A stretch of 34,033 bases of DNA, from positions 1-34,033 of the forward strand of contig JAYMTF010000546.1 in the NCBI GenBank assembly GCA_036897485.1, read 5' to 3'. Both the position numbers and the translations under genes were made by a program. Position 1 is the first letter of the stretch; the number at the start of each line of letters is the position of its first letter. This stretch comes from Pelargonium nanum. Taxonomy: Eukaryota > Streptophyta > Magnoliopsida > Geraniales > Geraniaceae. The notes beneath the pieces were generated by a model. The model saw only the letters and a program-made list of their open reading frames with translations, did not search any database and was not told where the DNA came from. Shown in pieces: positions 20,589 to 31,362 of this stretch.

Positions 20589-22217
20589 CCCTCATTTTGA
20601 ACTTTGTGAAAGGAAGTTATAATCTACTTACAATACACCTGTTTCATCAGATGTTTGCTTTTACATAAGCCAAAAATAGTAGAAGAAAAAGAGGAAATCT
20701 TAATGGGGATTTCCCAAAGTATGTAGGCTGATTTGTCTTTTATATTGATTTAGCTCAAGTCGGTAATTGAATCTAAATTTAGTTACGAACTGTTGTTACT
20801 AACAGGGTAGATTTACGGATTTACCTCAGATCTATCATTTGTCAGTCCTCATCCAACTTGTCTTTTCTTGTTATTTTGTTCAATGGACACCATCTGTTTG
20901 TTTTAAGTTCTCTTAGAAGATGCTACATGTTTGTTTGATAGATGTAGCCAATTAATGCACAAAATGAAAGCACCTGGATAGTTTGGATCGTTGGTTCACT
21001 CTGCACTTGAAATCATCCGTTTCCATGCACTGTATGTTAATTTGGAGGTATAGTATAATTTATGATTTCATTTTAAGTACAACATCTATATATTCTTTGT
21101 TCTACTTTTGTCATTGTTGATCCGAGGACTAGGAAATAGATCAGAAAAATCAAAGTATTTTAATGCTTAGTGATCATAATAATGTAACTTAGCTTGGTAT
21201 GTTGGAGAGGCAAACCGCAGTAGTGACTAGTGACTAATGATCGAGGTGATGAACTGCATTGTAATTGCTGATTGGTTTGTTTCCACAAATTTTTATTCCT
21301 TAAACTCACCCTATCACATCATCCACGGGGAAGCCAAACCAGATACATGTTAATATTTTGGCTAGAACTACAAGGGTAAAAGACTTAGAATTTTTTTAAA
21401 TTCAAAATGATCTCGTATCTTTCGTGTTTGGACTTAGTTTAGATCCATGATTTCAAAATAAGTGTCTTGTTTATTTCTGTTATAAAATTAGTATTCTATT
21501 TCACTTTTTAAGTAGTTATATATGAAATACTAATGTTATTCCTATAATAAAATTATGAATGTTACAACACATGTTGTAACAGTAAGATAAAAAAAGGTAC
21601 AATACTAATTAAATTGGATAGTGAAACTAAGTTTGGAAATGAGTAGATTGGGGAGGGTGGAACATATACTGACACTGACAGAGACTTGAAGAGACCATAC
21701 ATTACATATTTACATAGCACTATAGCAAAGCAACCACCCAAAAATAATTGGCAATTACAAACCTCTGTAAAATCATAAATATGTGTACATATTTCTTGTT
21801 CCAGTGAAGTCCTTCTCTAGGTCTAAGCTGTTGTTGATCTGTTCGAAGAAAAAAGAGTAGTTAGAGAACATTGAAATATATGTTGGAAGTTTTAAGATCC
21901 CATTGATATCTTGAAATGAATTGCATATGCACATACATGGAAGAGGTATGAGATATGCAAGTGCATAACCAACTTCATTATGCCCTGCTCTGCTCTACTG
22001 CTAGGGGACTGCCTGCCTTTCTTAAAGAATGGCCGACCACCTGACCTCACCTGTTTCTCCATATTTATGGCTTCTGCAACTGCAACTGGTATTCTCTTTC
22101 TTCTTTTTTTTTTCTCTACTTTTCTATATATGCAAATACTAGCAATTACAGATTATGACAAATCTTTTTTCTGTTCGGTCAAATCAGCGTATTAGACTAT
22201 ATTTGTCGCCTTCTATG
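20589..22217. other. Downstream flank, no certain gene
   Basis: AT-rich sequence beyond the stop of the small anchored coiled-coil gene. The only coding-like stretch is a short minus-strand frame at 21892-22062, listed separately. Nothing else is recognised. Confidence 0.4.
21892..22062 (-). CDS. Exon-like minus-strand small ORF, unrecognised
   Basis: ATG at 22062 opens 56 codons on the minus strand ending at TAA 21892. The first part (MEKQVRSGGRPFFKKGRQSP, then SSRAEQG) has the polar, low-stop look of real coding sequence, while the rest is hydrophobic. The frame is open upstream to a possible acceptor (ATACCAG at 22086-22092), so this may be an internal exon with donor CAG|GTGAGG at about 22051/22050. 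A second exon-like stretch lies at about 21801-21840 (acceptor TTCGAACAG). I do not recognise the protein. It could equally be a relic or an RNA gene. Confidence 0.2.
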   Translation of the reverse strand: MEKQVRSGGRPFFKKGRQSPSSRAEQGIMKLVMHLHISYLFHVCAYAIHFKISMGS

Positions 22218-22520
22218 CATGTTAGGATAATTGTCTTAAAATTGTTCTAAGTTTGAAAGTTTAGGGATGGAGTTGGAGGCTCGGGCCCTTGTGGGCGGTG
22301 CTCAAGAGTACTCTTGAGGCGTTTTTAGAGAGAGAATATGTATATTTACAAACCAATCTCACCATGTGTCGATGTGTATTTAGTTGTTGGACGAGTGAAG
22401 AATGTTGCGCGGTGTTAGAATTCTAGCTTTCCGTCCACGTCGAGCATCGAATGAGATTCAAAACTCTTGCATGCCCTTCAAGCATTATGGGGATGAGTGA
22501 AGTCCCTAAGAGTCTCTACT
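22218..22520 (+). mobile_element. LTR-like sequence, diverged copy 1
   Basis: This stretch is related to 25689-26060 in the same orientation. Shared blocks are GGGATGGAG...GAGGCT(C/T)G(A/G)GC(C/T)CTTG, TTACAAAC(C/T)AATC, TAGTTGTTGG and a stretch ending AA(A/G)CTCTTGCATG. It begins with TGTTAGGATAATTG, a plausible LTR start. Divergence is high, so the element is ancient. No coding lies nearby. Confidence 0.4.
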
Positions 22521-25500
22521 GTTTCGGGGAGTGTCTTAGTGTACGAACGAAGCGAGACATCGAGTAGTGGTCCGAAGATGCTGGGAATTTTGGAGGTAAT
22601 CCAGCGAGCCAAGGTTCCTTGGTGTAAGCTGGCGAGATAGGGAGTCTCGGTATGACCCAACGAGGTCGCAGAAAGTTTTGAAGATCTCTTGTAGAGACTA
22701 ACTGTTGGGTCATACAGAGTTGGGCTCTCCAAAACCTAATATTTCAAGATTGAAATTTTTATTGTTGATTTCTCCGAAATTTCATTTTCTAGAGTAAAAT
22801 CAAAATCAGTTTTATACTCTATAACATCTAAAGACGATTTTGACCATCTTTGAAGATCTTTTTGAAAATTTTCTATGTGCTCCTTGAACTCTCTCCACAT
22901 CCATTTAAATCTCATCAAAACCACGACCTCAAATGACCTCCCTACATGCCACATCTCTAAGGTGACGACCTTAAATTCGGCCAAATTTTGTTGCAATTGC
23001 TTACCACTTCTAAGCTCCACCTTCCAAACACTTGAGACATCTCTCAATGACTCTCCTAAAACCTCTATGGTTCTCATCTCATATCTCTAAGCTCATCTTC
23101 TCAAAATGACTTTTCTAAAACTTTTCCAACACTCAAACCAAATTTTAGAATAGGCTCGAGGTTTCTCTCAAAGTTCTTCCTAAAATCTCCACTTCAAGAT
23201 CCTCTCACCCTACCTCTTTACCAAGGTTCTCTAAAACCATCACCCAACTTTAATTAGTTTTACCAAGGACATAACTCCTCGTTACAAAAGACTTTACCTA
23301 TTAGTATTGCTGCTATCATCCATGTTCACCAAGACTCATCATCCAACTACGAAATCATCATTATCCCTTCGAATTCGTGTCATCACCAACCGACCAATCA
23401 CATGTTGCTACATCAATCTTATAATCCAATATTTTTGAGTCATTCCTTTCATGTGGTAAATAATTTTATTCAGTTTTTTAATTCTCATAATTTTAATTCT
23501 TCAAAAACTTCTAATTGCAACATGAGAAATCTTTTACAGTGTCATCTTCCAGTTAATATATCCAGCGGATCTACACAAATGCCTGCAATGGGATTGGGTT
23601 CAACAACAAGAAATTGATAATTCGAACTCTTATGTTTCAATTCAATTCGAATTTGAATTATTTCACCGTCCTAATATGATAAATTAGACTTAAAGGTACT
23701 TACCCACAAATAAAAGTAAAAGAGTTTGCGATTTCAACAACATAGTTGTTGTAACTAACATGACATATCTATCAACGCCATGAGAGTCAAGCTATTAGTA
23801 AGATTAAACTTTCATCATGAGGAGCGCAAATTTGTTGTCTTTTCAATAAATAAAAAACTTTTAAAATAATGGATTTTACCGACACCATAGAGAACCCAAG
23901 AGCAGCAATTGATCAGTAAACGAAATATTATTTACTGTGCATAAATAGTTGCAGCAAGCAAGACCACCAAACTGAGTCATTACTCATTTCAGTTGATAAC
24001 AACCAAAGTCATGACATTTAAGGCTGCTCCCACGGGTTGGTAATGTCTCGATATACTCAATTTGTTCTTACACTATTGGAAAAACATGAATAAATATGTT
24101 ATTGCCAATATAGACAAAATTATTTAATTTCTATATACTATGTACCTACTATCATTTCTATAATGCTAATTGCAGTCCAGAAATAGGTGTTATTTGTTTA
24201 AAATGGATTTGTCTGAAATTTAAGGTTTGTTTTTATTAATACATTCAGTTGGGCTATACAACATGACTCGAACCTAAAGCTTTAAAGAGAATCTGAATCG
24301 CTTGACTTAATCTGTTTTGATCGTTCAATTAATACATATATGTATATATGTGTATATAATCGTGATTGTATAATGGTGCCACCAAAATGACTGGTTCTAA
24401 TAATTTTACTTGGTGACCATCATAAATCTTTTAACGGATCAGAATTATATTTGTCCTGTTTTAGTATTTAACCAATTAAATCTATTCCCGTAGTTACTAT
24501 TACCATTATACATGACCTAATTTATTTATTTTTGGTACATGCTCCACATTTATTTTTATAGCTGAAAACAGACAGATAATATATGTATGCAGTATGCACA
24601 CACTGTGTAAAGTTTCAAATGTTCATAGAATTACCAATTTAGTATTGACTATTGAGCATGTAGAGATTCATTAAATACAATACTATTTTGACAAGTTGCA
24701 ATTATCTAATGGCATGTATTGTGGTAGCTTATTTTCTCAGCCAATTAATTTTAAAAAAATCTATTTTGTTGCATAACAATGCAGGTTGTGATAGTTCATT
24801 AATTACAGTACTAGTAGAGCAGTAAAAGATAAATAAATAGGTGACATAAAAATTTGGTGTCAAGTTACTTTAGTTAATTAATAGCCGTTGGATGAGCAAT
24901 GGCAATTGGTACACACCATTCATTTAATGTTTAATTTCGTCAGTTGTGGCTGATAATAGCACACGGACGAAGAGCTTTAAGCTCTAATAATTACAAGTAG
25001 TTGAAGTTTCAGTTGTCTAATTAAACCAATTGTTTAAATAAAGGGTTTCAGTATTTAAGATTTCACTATTTGAGAGCTCATATCATCTAATAATTTTCGA
25101 ATTAGTCTTAATCAATAATTAGCTGTTTGGTAAAAACATTCATTGGTCAGTGTATTTACTGAGTATTAATAACCAGTACTGCAAAAAAGAGATTTTTCTT
25201 TAATGTTCTTGCGATCAATAATCAATGTACAACAAGATTTTCATAAAAGTAATAATATGTATTTAGCTAACTTGGAAACTTTCTTTGAAACTTGTCCAAA
25301 TTCTGCAGCTATCAGCAATAACGTACCTTTAATTTATAATAACACAAACTACCCACGCACTAAATTAAATTGGTTGGGTGCATCTTTTTACGACAAATTT
25401 TTGAGCAGATGGTAAAAGGAAAAGACCGTGTAAATGAAAGGAAACAACTACAAGATTATGGATTTTAATTCTCATGACTACCCTCTGGCCTCTACAATAA

Positions 25501-25688
25501 TGACATATCTTTAACTATAGTAAGTATAGGTAAATGGAATAAGTATGTATGTTGAGTAAAATAACGTATATTTGGCATTTTGATATTTTTCTTTAGGATA
25601 AAAGCGTATATGCGTGATGCGTCTTTTTGAAACGAGTTAAAAGGACACACTGTCATTCGTCATCTTCTCGTTCATGTGTAAGAATATA
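22521..25688. other. Region between the two LTR-like copies, no gene seen
   Basis: From 22560 to 23400 the sequence is GC-richer than its surroundings, with CCACATCTCTAAG-like and CTCTAAG words but no readable protein. From 23400 it is very AT-rich. If the two LTR-like copies belong together, this would be the internal region of a long-decayed non-coding LTR element (LARD-like) or one that has lost its genes. Short frames here look accidental. Confidence 0.35.
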
Positions 25689-26060
25689 TGTTTTTAAGAA
25701 TATTAATTTAAGTATGGAGTTTTAAGGGATGGAGCAAGAGGCTTGAGCTCTTGGAGGTGAAGTCGGAGACTTAGTCATTACTCATGGGTTACTAGAGTCT
25801 GCACAAGAGTGACACACCGCTAGGGAACACTTTAGAGATAATTCTAGATAGATAGATAAAATATCAATGTAAGGAATGAGATCATCCTCCTCTTAGCAAG
25901 ATATATTTGTACTTACAAACTAATCCTCTCTACATATCATTGTATGGCTAGTTGTTGGTGATGTGGGGTGTGTTTCAGGGACTATTTGGATTCTTAATTT
26001 CTGGCATGGCGTCTGCGGGCGTCATGTAAGCTTCAAAAGCTCTTGCATGATCTTCGAGCC
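25689..26060 (+). mobile_element. LTR-like sequence, diverged copy 2
   Basis: Counterpart of 22218-22520 in the same orientation, with the shared blocks in the same order: AAGGGATGGAGCAAGAGGC, TACTTACAAACTAATCC, GCTAGTTGTTGG and AAGCTCTTGCATG. The region that follows (26060-26340) continues with GAGCATGA / AACATGTTGAGCATGA-like repeated words that are not in copy 1. The two copies could be a pair of LTRs or two independent solo LTRs. Confidence 0.4.
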
Positions 26061-26780
26061 TAAATATCCATTCAAATGTGAGGTTGAACTCGACAGAGCT
26101 TTCATCGAAACATGTTGAGCATGAGAGAATATGATCGTGTGAGGCTTAGCTCAATGGGACTTTCAACGAAACATCTTCAACATGATCATAGTTTATAATC
26201 ACTCGTATAATATGAACATTCATTACCTCCGAGGTATGCGGTTGAGATGGAATGAGCCTTTAGCCTCAACTCAAATGACTAATACACGAGCAAACCACTT
26301 TAACCTCTATGTCAACTCCATGAGAGTTCATTAATTACTCAATTAGTCTCCAATCATGGAATAAGCCTTTCTGCCCTAGATAGAACAAAATAAAAACAAA
26401 TTGACTTCACTAATAATAATACTATTATATATATTACGTGGTCATAAATTGTTTGAACCAGAAAAAGAGTATTTAAGTTACAAAAGTAAATAAACCAACT
26501 TTGTCAGCTAAGAATAAAGGCAATATATTTACTAGTGCAAAATCCTCCTACCCGCAAAGCCATCCATTTGACGGCAATTCCTTCATCTGATAATCAATAA
26601 CATAAATCAGCTTGGAAACTCCAACTCAGACAAAATAACACCGACCGATTTTCTCTCCATCTTCATTCAATATCGCTAGCTTCACTCTCTTCTCTTCACC
26701 ATCTTTGTATTTGTAATGTACCCTCCACCCCTACCCATACTATTAATTCCACAATTTAAAGATAACCCAACTCCTCTCTC
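26061..26780. other. Intergenic region and distal promoter of the GIR-like gene
   Basis: No gene is seen. Up to about 26340 it holds degenerate retroelement-like words. From about 26640 it becomes CT-rich (TTTTCTCTCCATCTTC, CTCTCTTCTCTTC), as expected for the upstream promoter of the next gene. Confidence 0.4.
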
Positions 26781-26786
26781 ACTTTC

Positions 26787-26890
26787 TCTATATATTCAAC
26801 CCTTCAAAACCAGCGTCAACACAATCTTCATATATACTGATCAAACACTTCTTTAGGGTTTACAATACAAGATACTTCAACAAACAAGAG
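26787..26890 (+). promoter_or_regulatory. TATA box and 5' leader of the GIR-like gene
   Basis: TCTATATATTC at 26787-26797 is a strong TATA box preceded by a CT-rich patch. Transcription would start near 26820. TTTAGGGTTTA at about 26852-26862 is a telo-box-like element in the leader. The leader exon would end at AAGAG|GTATGT (26890/26891). Confidence 0.6.
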
Positions 26891-26992
26891 GTATGTGTAA
26901 TTTTCTCGGTTCATTTGATCATTTTTTTTTATTTTATTTGATATTTATCGTTTCTTTTTAGACTTATTCTTTGTTTCTTGATGATGAAACAG
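26891..26992 (+). other. Probable 5'-UTR intron of the GIR-like gene
   Basis: GTATGT donor at 26891, U-rich body, AAACAG acceptor ending at 26992, length 102 bases. The coding start follows 46 bases later. This is inferred from splice-site sequence and base composition. Confidence 0.5.
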
Positions 26993-27038
26993 CTGAAAAT
27001 TTATATAATTGGCTAAATAACACATACAATTAACAAAG

Positions 27039-27425
27039 ATGAAGAGAAAAGCAAGCAGTTCCAAGTATGAGCTGAAGGTGAACGTGTCACCACCAAGAGC
27101 CAATATAAGCCATCACCCACTTGTTGTACGGGACGGGTCCCCGAAGAGGTCGGATTCGGGTTCGGGCTCAGGTTCATCTTCTCCGTCGTCCTCGTCGTCG
27201 TTATCATCGTCATCGTCATCGGACATGTCGATCGAAGGCTCGTGCGTGTCATCGGAGGCCGAAGAGACCACAGTGAGCAGCCCGCCGCCGATGGTGCTTG
27301 TTGGTTGTCCTCGGTGCCTGATGTACGTGATGTTGTCGGAGTCGAATCCAAAGTGCCCTAGATGCCAGAGCACAGTCTTGCTTGATTTTCTCAAGGACGA
27401 GAACTCCAACAAGAAGACCGATTGA
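27039..27425 (+). CDS. GL2-INTERACTING REPRESSOR (GIR1/GIR2)-like protein
   Basis: A single coding exon of 128 residues. The C-terminal half matches the Arabidopsis GIR1/GIR2 family: VLVGCPRCLMYVML at 86-99 and NPKCPRCQSTVLLDFL at 103-118. Paired CxxC motifs (C90/C93 and C106/C109) probably bind one zinc. The N-terminus KYELKVNVSPPRAN (9-22) is at the position of the family's EAR repression motif, usually LxLxL (ELKLNLSPPR), but here the last two Leu are Val. Between them is a Ser-rich spacer (about 38-62) coded by TCN triplets. In Arabidopsis, GIR proteins bind the HD-ZIP factor GLABRA2 and the TOPLESS co-repressors, and restrain root-hair formation. Family membership is clear. Whether this copy is the functional counterpart or another paralogue of this small family is not decided by the sequence. 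The ATG is the first in the leader after the predicted UTR intron. Confidence 0.88.
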   Translation: MKRKASSSKYELKVNVSPPRANISHHPLVVRDGSPKRSDSGSGSGSSSPSSSSSLSSSSSSDMSIEGSCVSSEAEETTVSSPPPMVLVGCPRCLMYVMLSESNPKCPRCQSTVLLDFLKDENSNKKTD

Positions 27426-27822
27426 TCATCATCCATCTCCGACCACCACCTGTTGAACCTTGCTTTTTGTTTCATTTTTCGCGTCACATGATCTTTGATT
27501 TTAGCTTATTAGTTTTTTTTTTCTTGTTAGGTTAAATTTTGTTTAATCTACTTGACTTTTATTTTGCTACAGTGTTTCAGTTTGGTTGCAATTAAGAGAC
27601 AAGGGAAAAACAGGTTTTGTTTGGTGTGGACAATCATTTTTGGTCATTGTTGTGATTTGTCATTTTTCAATTTTCTCAGTGTATTTGCAACCAAAACCAA
27701 CTAACCCCAACGGTAAAATTCAAGCCTATGCATGCAGCTGATTTTATACTGTTTCCCACAACAGCATTAATTACTACTTGTCCTAAGTTCACTTGCTGTT
27801 TATTTTAGTCATTTACATCTTC
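27426..27822 (+). other. 3' UTR and downstream flank of the GIR-like gene
   Basis: U-rich sequence with several possible poly(A) signal variants. No gene and no repeat is recognised before the tandem duplication. Confidence 0.4.
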
Positions 27823-28116
27823 AAATTTCTACTAAATGTATGCATGGCAGGATCTTGTTCAGCTTATTCATTTTTATTTTATTTTATTTTAATCTTGTTG
27901 GAATATAGTTTTACAAGTATAAATGAGACGAGTATTTTAGTTGAGTTAATTTCTTATAACATGATATTAAAATTTCTACTAAATATATGCATGGCAGGAT
28001 CTTGTTCAGCTTATTCATTTTTATTTTATTTTATTTTAGTTTTGTTGGAATATAGTTTTACAAGTATAAATGAGACAGAGTCTTTTAGTTGAGTTGATTT
28101 TTAATAACATGATATC
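27823..28116 (+). repeat. 147-bp tandem duplication with LTR-like and PBS-like parts
   Basis: Two adjoining units of 147-148 bases (27823-27969 and 27970-28116) differ at only about ten positions. In each unit a 66-67-base segment starts TGTTGGAATATAG and ends TAACA (27896-27961 and 28043-28109), i.e. TG...CA like an LTR. Each is followed at once by a tRNA-Met primer-binding-like site: TGATATTAAAA (decayed) after the first and TGATATCAGAGT after the second. Because 147 is divisible by three, an open frame (27793-28092) runs through both units and encodes a 49-residue repeat rich in Phe/Leu. I do not regard it as a gene. Confidence 0.75.
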
Positions 28117-29792
28117 AGAGTCATGCTATCTTATTTATATATGATATCTCAATAAGTTTCTTTACTCATTTCAATGGACTTTTTATATAACTTCTCTCAT
28201 ATATATTCTTCTTGCCAAAATGAGTTTCATATTATCTGTTTTCAATCCACCCGCAAAGGTTAAACGGGAACACTCATATCTTCTTGTATCATACATACCA
28301 TCGAAATGAGATACTATTTTCTTTTATCGGTACACTTACAAATAAAAATAAAAATAAACACTTACAAATAAAAACAAAAATAAACTGAACGTTTTATCTC
28401 TCTCTTATCGATTCACCTATTAACAACAAAAAAATGCACCATATACATGGATCTACTTTGTTTGTGGAATGGAGTAAATATAACAGAAAGCAAACATAAA
28501 TTAGAGAGACAAGTAGTACAGTACATGTCTCTCCTGGGCGTGGACATTCACTGTATCAAAATTTCACAGTTATGTGAATGATAAATATCCAAAATTATTA
28601 AATGATGAATGCTCTGAACAGACAGAGTGGTTGAACTAATTTCAGCTGAATCTTCAATCTTCGTACACATGAAGTAAAACAAAAATGGCCCCATACACTA
28701 GTCACTTGCAAATATGGAAATAATTGAACACCACGTGTTCGCTCGACTGTTCCAGTCATCAATTAATTTGCCACCAAAAAAAAATATTATAATTTATATG
28801 AAGTTTTGAACTCAAAACGGTCGTCTCAATTCTTGGATAATAACTCTCAGAGTTGCTAGTAGGTAAATAATTAATACTGATGGATTCTACTTAAAACTAG
28901 CTGGGCTTTAAGGTGTACATAAATGGGATGGATCATGAACCACCTTCCCATTGTAGACCTACAAATAAAAATTCACCAGCGCCTTTGTACCTTAAATACT
29001 CAATTTTCCATGTCTAGTATCGTAGGAAAATAAATTGATACGGTCAAAATTCAAATTTATTGTGGCATTATTAAATATTTAATGTATGTTTCACTCAAAT
29101 TTATTTGATGCCATGTTGGTTGAAGTTGTAATTATAGTGGTTGAATCTGAACTGTGAATGATATAATTGAAGCGACCTTTGCTGCGTTTTTTAACGCTAA
29201 ACTTGTAAAATATTAGTCTTTGAAAGAAGTTGTTGCACGTACAATTGGGTAGCAGTAGCTAATTGAACTTTAGGAGGAAAGTTAATGAAGAAAAGTTTGT
29301 GGACCACTACAAACTTAGGAATGATAGTAATGGGTCCCGATTTGGGTCAAGATATAAATTAGGATTTAATGATGACTGACATGACTTAACTCATAACATG
29401 CACAGCCACAAGCACCACCTCACCCATTTACTTCTAATCCATTCTCGTGAACAAGGCGTTCGATTAAAAATGTAAAAAAGTAAGTAAATTTAACATTGAG
29501 GTCAAACTTAATCAAGTGGCGTTAAGCAATGTTTATAAAACGGGCCGGTCGGTTGATTCGGGACCCGGCAGGCTATCGGTCTGGTTCATAGTCCACCCGG
29601 TGAAACTTGGCAAAAATTGTGACTGGGATTTATGATTTCGTCCGGTTTATGAAGTTTGGCAATGTTTTGTTTAAAACTGGGCCTTGCTTAATGGGCCAGC
29701 ATGAATTTTAATGGGCTTCTATTTAAATAAAGAAGAGAAAAGAGTATCAGAAATCATGGCCCATATAACGGGCCCACATAAATTAAAATGAA
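28117..29792. other. Intergenic, no gene seen
   Basis: AT-rich with no supportable exon. A 26-base tandem duplication at 28332-28383 (unit ACACTTACAAATAAAAA...) is present. At 29530-29720 a short GC-richer stretch with GGGCCGGTCGGTT, CCCGG and TGGGCC words resembles common plant repeat debris. Confidence 0.45.
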
Positions 29793-29801
29793 TAAAATAA
29801 A

Positions 29802-30096
29802 GAAAAATGCTATTTGTCCCAAAATTTTCTGCACAAAATGATGTGACAATCTACGTGACACTTATTTATTTCATATTCTTGTGATTTAAAATCAAATTTA
29901 AATAATAAAAATCCGAAATATATGATAACATCACCCTCTCATGAATTTCTGGCGCGGAGCGCCTGGTTTATAAGACACGATGTACATGTGGCGTATTGTG
30001 ATTCAGCCAACTCATCAGTAAATTAACTGATGTGTCATCTCTCATTGTTTGACACATCACTTTGTTGTACAAAATTTGGGACATATAGCATTACTC
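29802..30096. mobile_element. Mutator-type MITE with perfect 9-bp target duplication
   Basis: The element is 295 bases. The left end GAAAAATGCTATTTGTCCC and the right end, reversed, GAGTAATGCTATATGTCCC form terminal inverted repeats. These continue for about 45 bases (…CAAAATTT…ATGATGTG / …CAAATTTTG…GTGATGTG). TAAAATAAA is repeated exactly on both sides (29793-29801 and 30097-30105). A 9-base duplication is the hallmark of Mutator-like transposition. The centre holds a perfect short palindrome GGCGC-GGA-GCGCC at about 29952-29964. There is no coding capacity. The intact duplication suggests a fairly young insertion. Confidence 0.88.
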
Positions 30097-30105
30097 TAAA
30101 ATAAA

Positions 30106-30670
30106 AATCTAATTTAATCCACAATTACCTGTTAAAGGTAAAATATCTTCTCTTCTCTGCAATTCAGATGCCGACAAGTCGACAATGGGAGTTTAAGGCT
30201 TTGAATTTTATATTTATTTGTTTTCATGATTTATTGTGGAAGATGAATGAGAAATAGAAAAAAAAACTTGCATGAGTTGAGAAAGATCATAGTTGCTTTG
30301 GCCAGAGCTGCACCGCCGTTGTTTTTGGCCGGAGGCACTGCTCTCCGCTGCTATAGCTTATGTGTTGTCTTTAATAATTGTAAATATAAAATAATTGACC
30401 GGCCGGTGACAGTGACTTTCTTGCAGCAACTTTCATGGAATTAGTTAGTAAAATTGAGTTTCGTTATTTTTTTTGGCATGTTTTCCCAATTGGGTAATAT
30501 AATATTATTGGATGCACGTTGTAATTTTGTAATAAAATACTAAGGAGTGACCAACTAGAAAGTAGAAAGAGGAAGATAAACGCCTTCTATGCAACAACAA
30601 TGAATATAAGAAGATAAAATAAAATAGTGTACACACTAACAGTAACAGTAAGAGGTACCAAGAAGTTAAC
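30106..30670. other. Intergenic, no gene seen
   Basis: AT-rich with short accidental frames. A small GC-richer patch at 30300-30350 has no recognisable origin. An ATATAAG word at about 30604 could serve as a TATA box for the small frame that follows. Confidence 0.35.
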
Positions 30671-30838
30671 ATGGCGGCTTTCCCATTGCCTACATCATCT
30701 TTAGTCAACATAACCAGTTTCACAGCAAGTGAGCAAAAGAAATTATATGAACTTGCTTTGCGGTTGAAGAAAACACGTGACTATATTGACTTGGCCAACC
30801 CTCATCTTAAAGCTTCTCCACTGCACGAGTCTAGTTGA
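30671..30838 (+). CDS. Possible small protein of 55 residues, unrecognised
   Basis: The frame starts at AACATGGCG, which is close to the ideal plant start context, and ends at TGA 30836-30838. The product is polar and looks protein-like: a Ser/Thr-containing N-terminus (MAAFPLPTSSLVNITSF), then an amphipathic Lys/Leu helix (EQKKLYELALRLKKTRDYI, about residues 21-39), then a short Pro/His/Ser tail. A TATA-like ATATAAG lies about 65 bases upstream. I do not recognise a family. It may be a small gene, the first exon of a lost gene, or chance. A 72-codon frame on the opposite strand overlaps its start but is hydrophobic low-complexity sequence. Confidence 0.3.
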   Translation: MAAFPLPTSSLVNITSFTASEQKKLYELALRLKKTRDYIDLANPHLKASPLHESS

Positions 30839-31362
30839 CAAACTCTACTTCTTTATTTGGGAAGTTCTGATATAAGATGAAAGAAGTTTTCAACTATTAG
30901 TCTCAAGCTTAGACTAAAAGTATAGAACTCATAGAGTCAAAGCTGAAATAAGAGCTAAATCCTATTTTTGAAGATTCTTTGCCGAGAAGAGAGAAAGCTT
31001 CTAAGATACATATCGAACAAAAGATAGCTGCAAATCCACTAGTGCTTTTTTTTATTCAATAACTAGTTGAGAAGTCATGTTGTTGAGAAAGTGGGTTCAT
31101 AGTATCTTTCTTTATCATATCTACAGCCTGAAATTAATGTTAAACAAAAAGAGAACCATTCCAATCATTTAATTTCATAGATTATGTAAAACTTTAATGC
31201 AAATATATCTTAAATTATTTTTTCATGAAAAGAAATAAAATAACCTTTATAATTATCCAAACAAGTAGAAGAAACACAATAGGACCAAGTTGAAGTATCA
31301 ACCATGCTACAAACAAAATAATGGATATAAAATACAATGGAATGCGTCATCTTACAAGTAGG
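30839..31362. other. Intergenic, distal promoter of the CAF1-like gene
   Basis: AT-rich and without a recognisable gene. The stretch nearest the CAF1-like gene is treated in the promoter entry. Confidence 0.4.

Noticed and set aside
27113..27487. Minus-strand frame with an Asp-rich tract opposite the GIR-like gene
   Set aside because: The Asp tract is the complement of the TCN serine codons of the real gene.
27793..28092. 99-codon frame encoding two 49-residue hydrophobic repeats
   Set aside because: It stays open only because the non-coding tandem unit is 147 bases, divisible by three. The DNA has LTR-like and primer-site-like features instead.
30505..30723. 72-codon minus-strand frame with a Leu/Phe-rich segment
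   Set aside because: Hydrophobic low-complexity translation of AT/CT-rich DNA. The opposite-strand small frame has the better start context.
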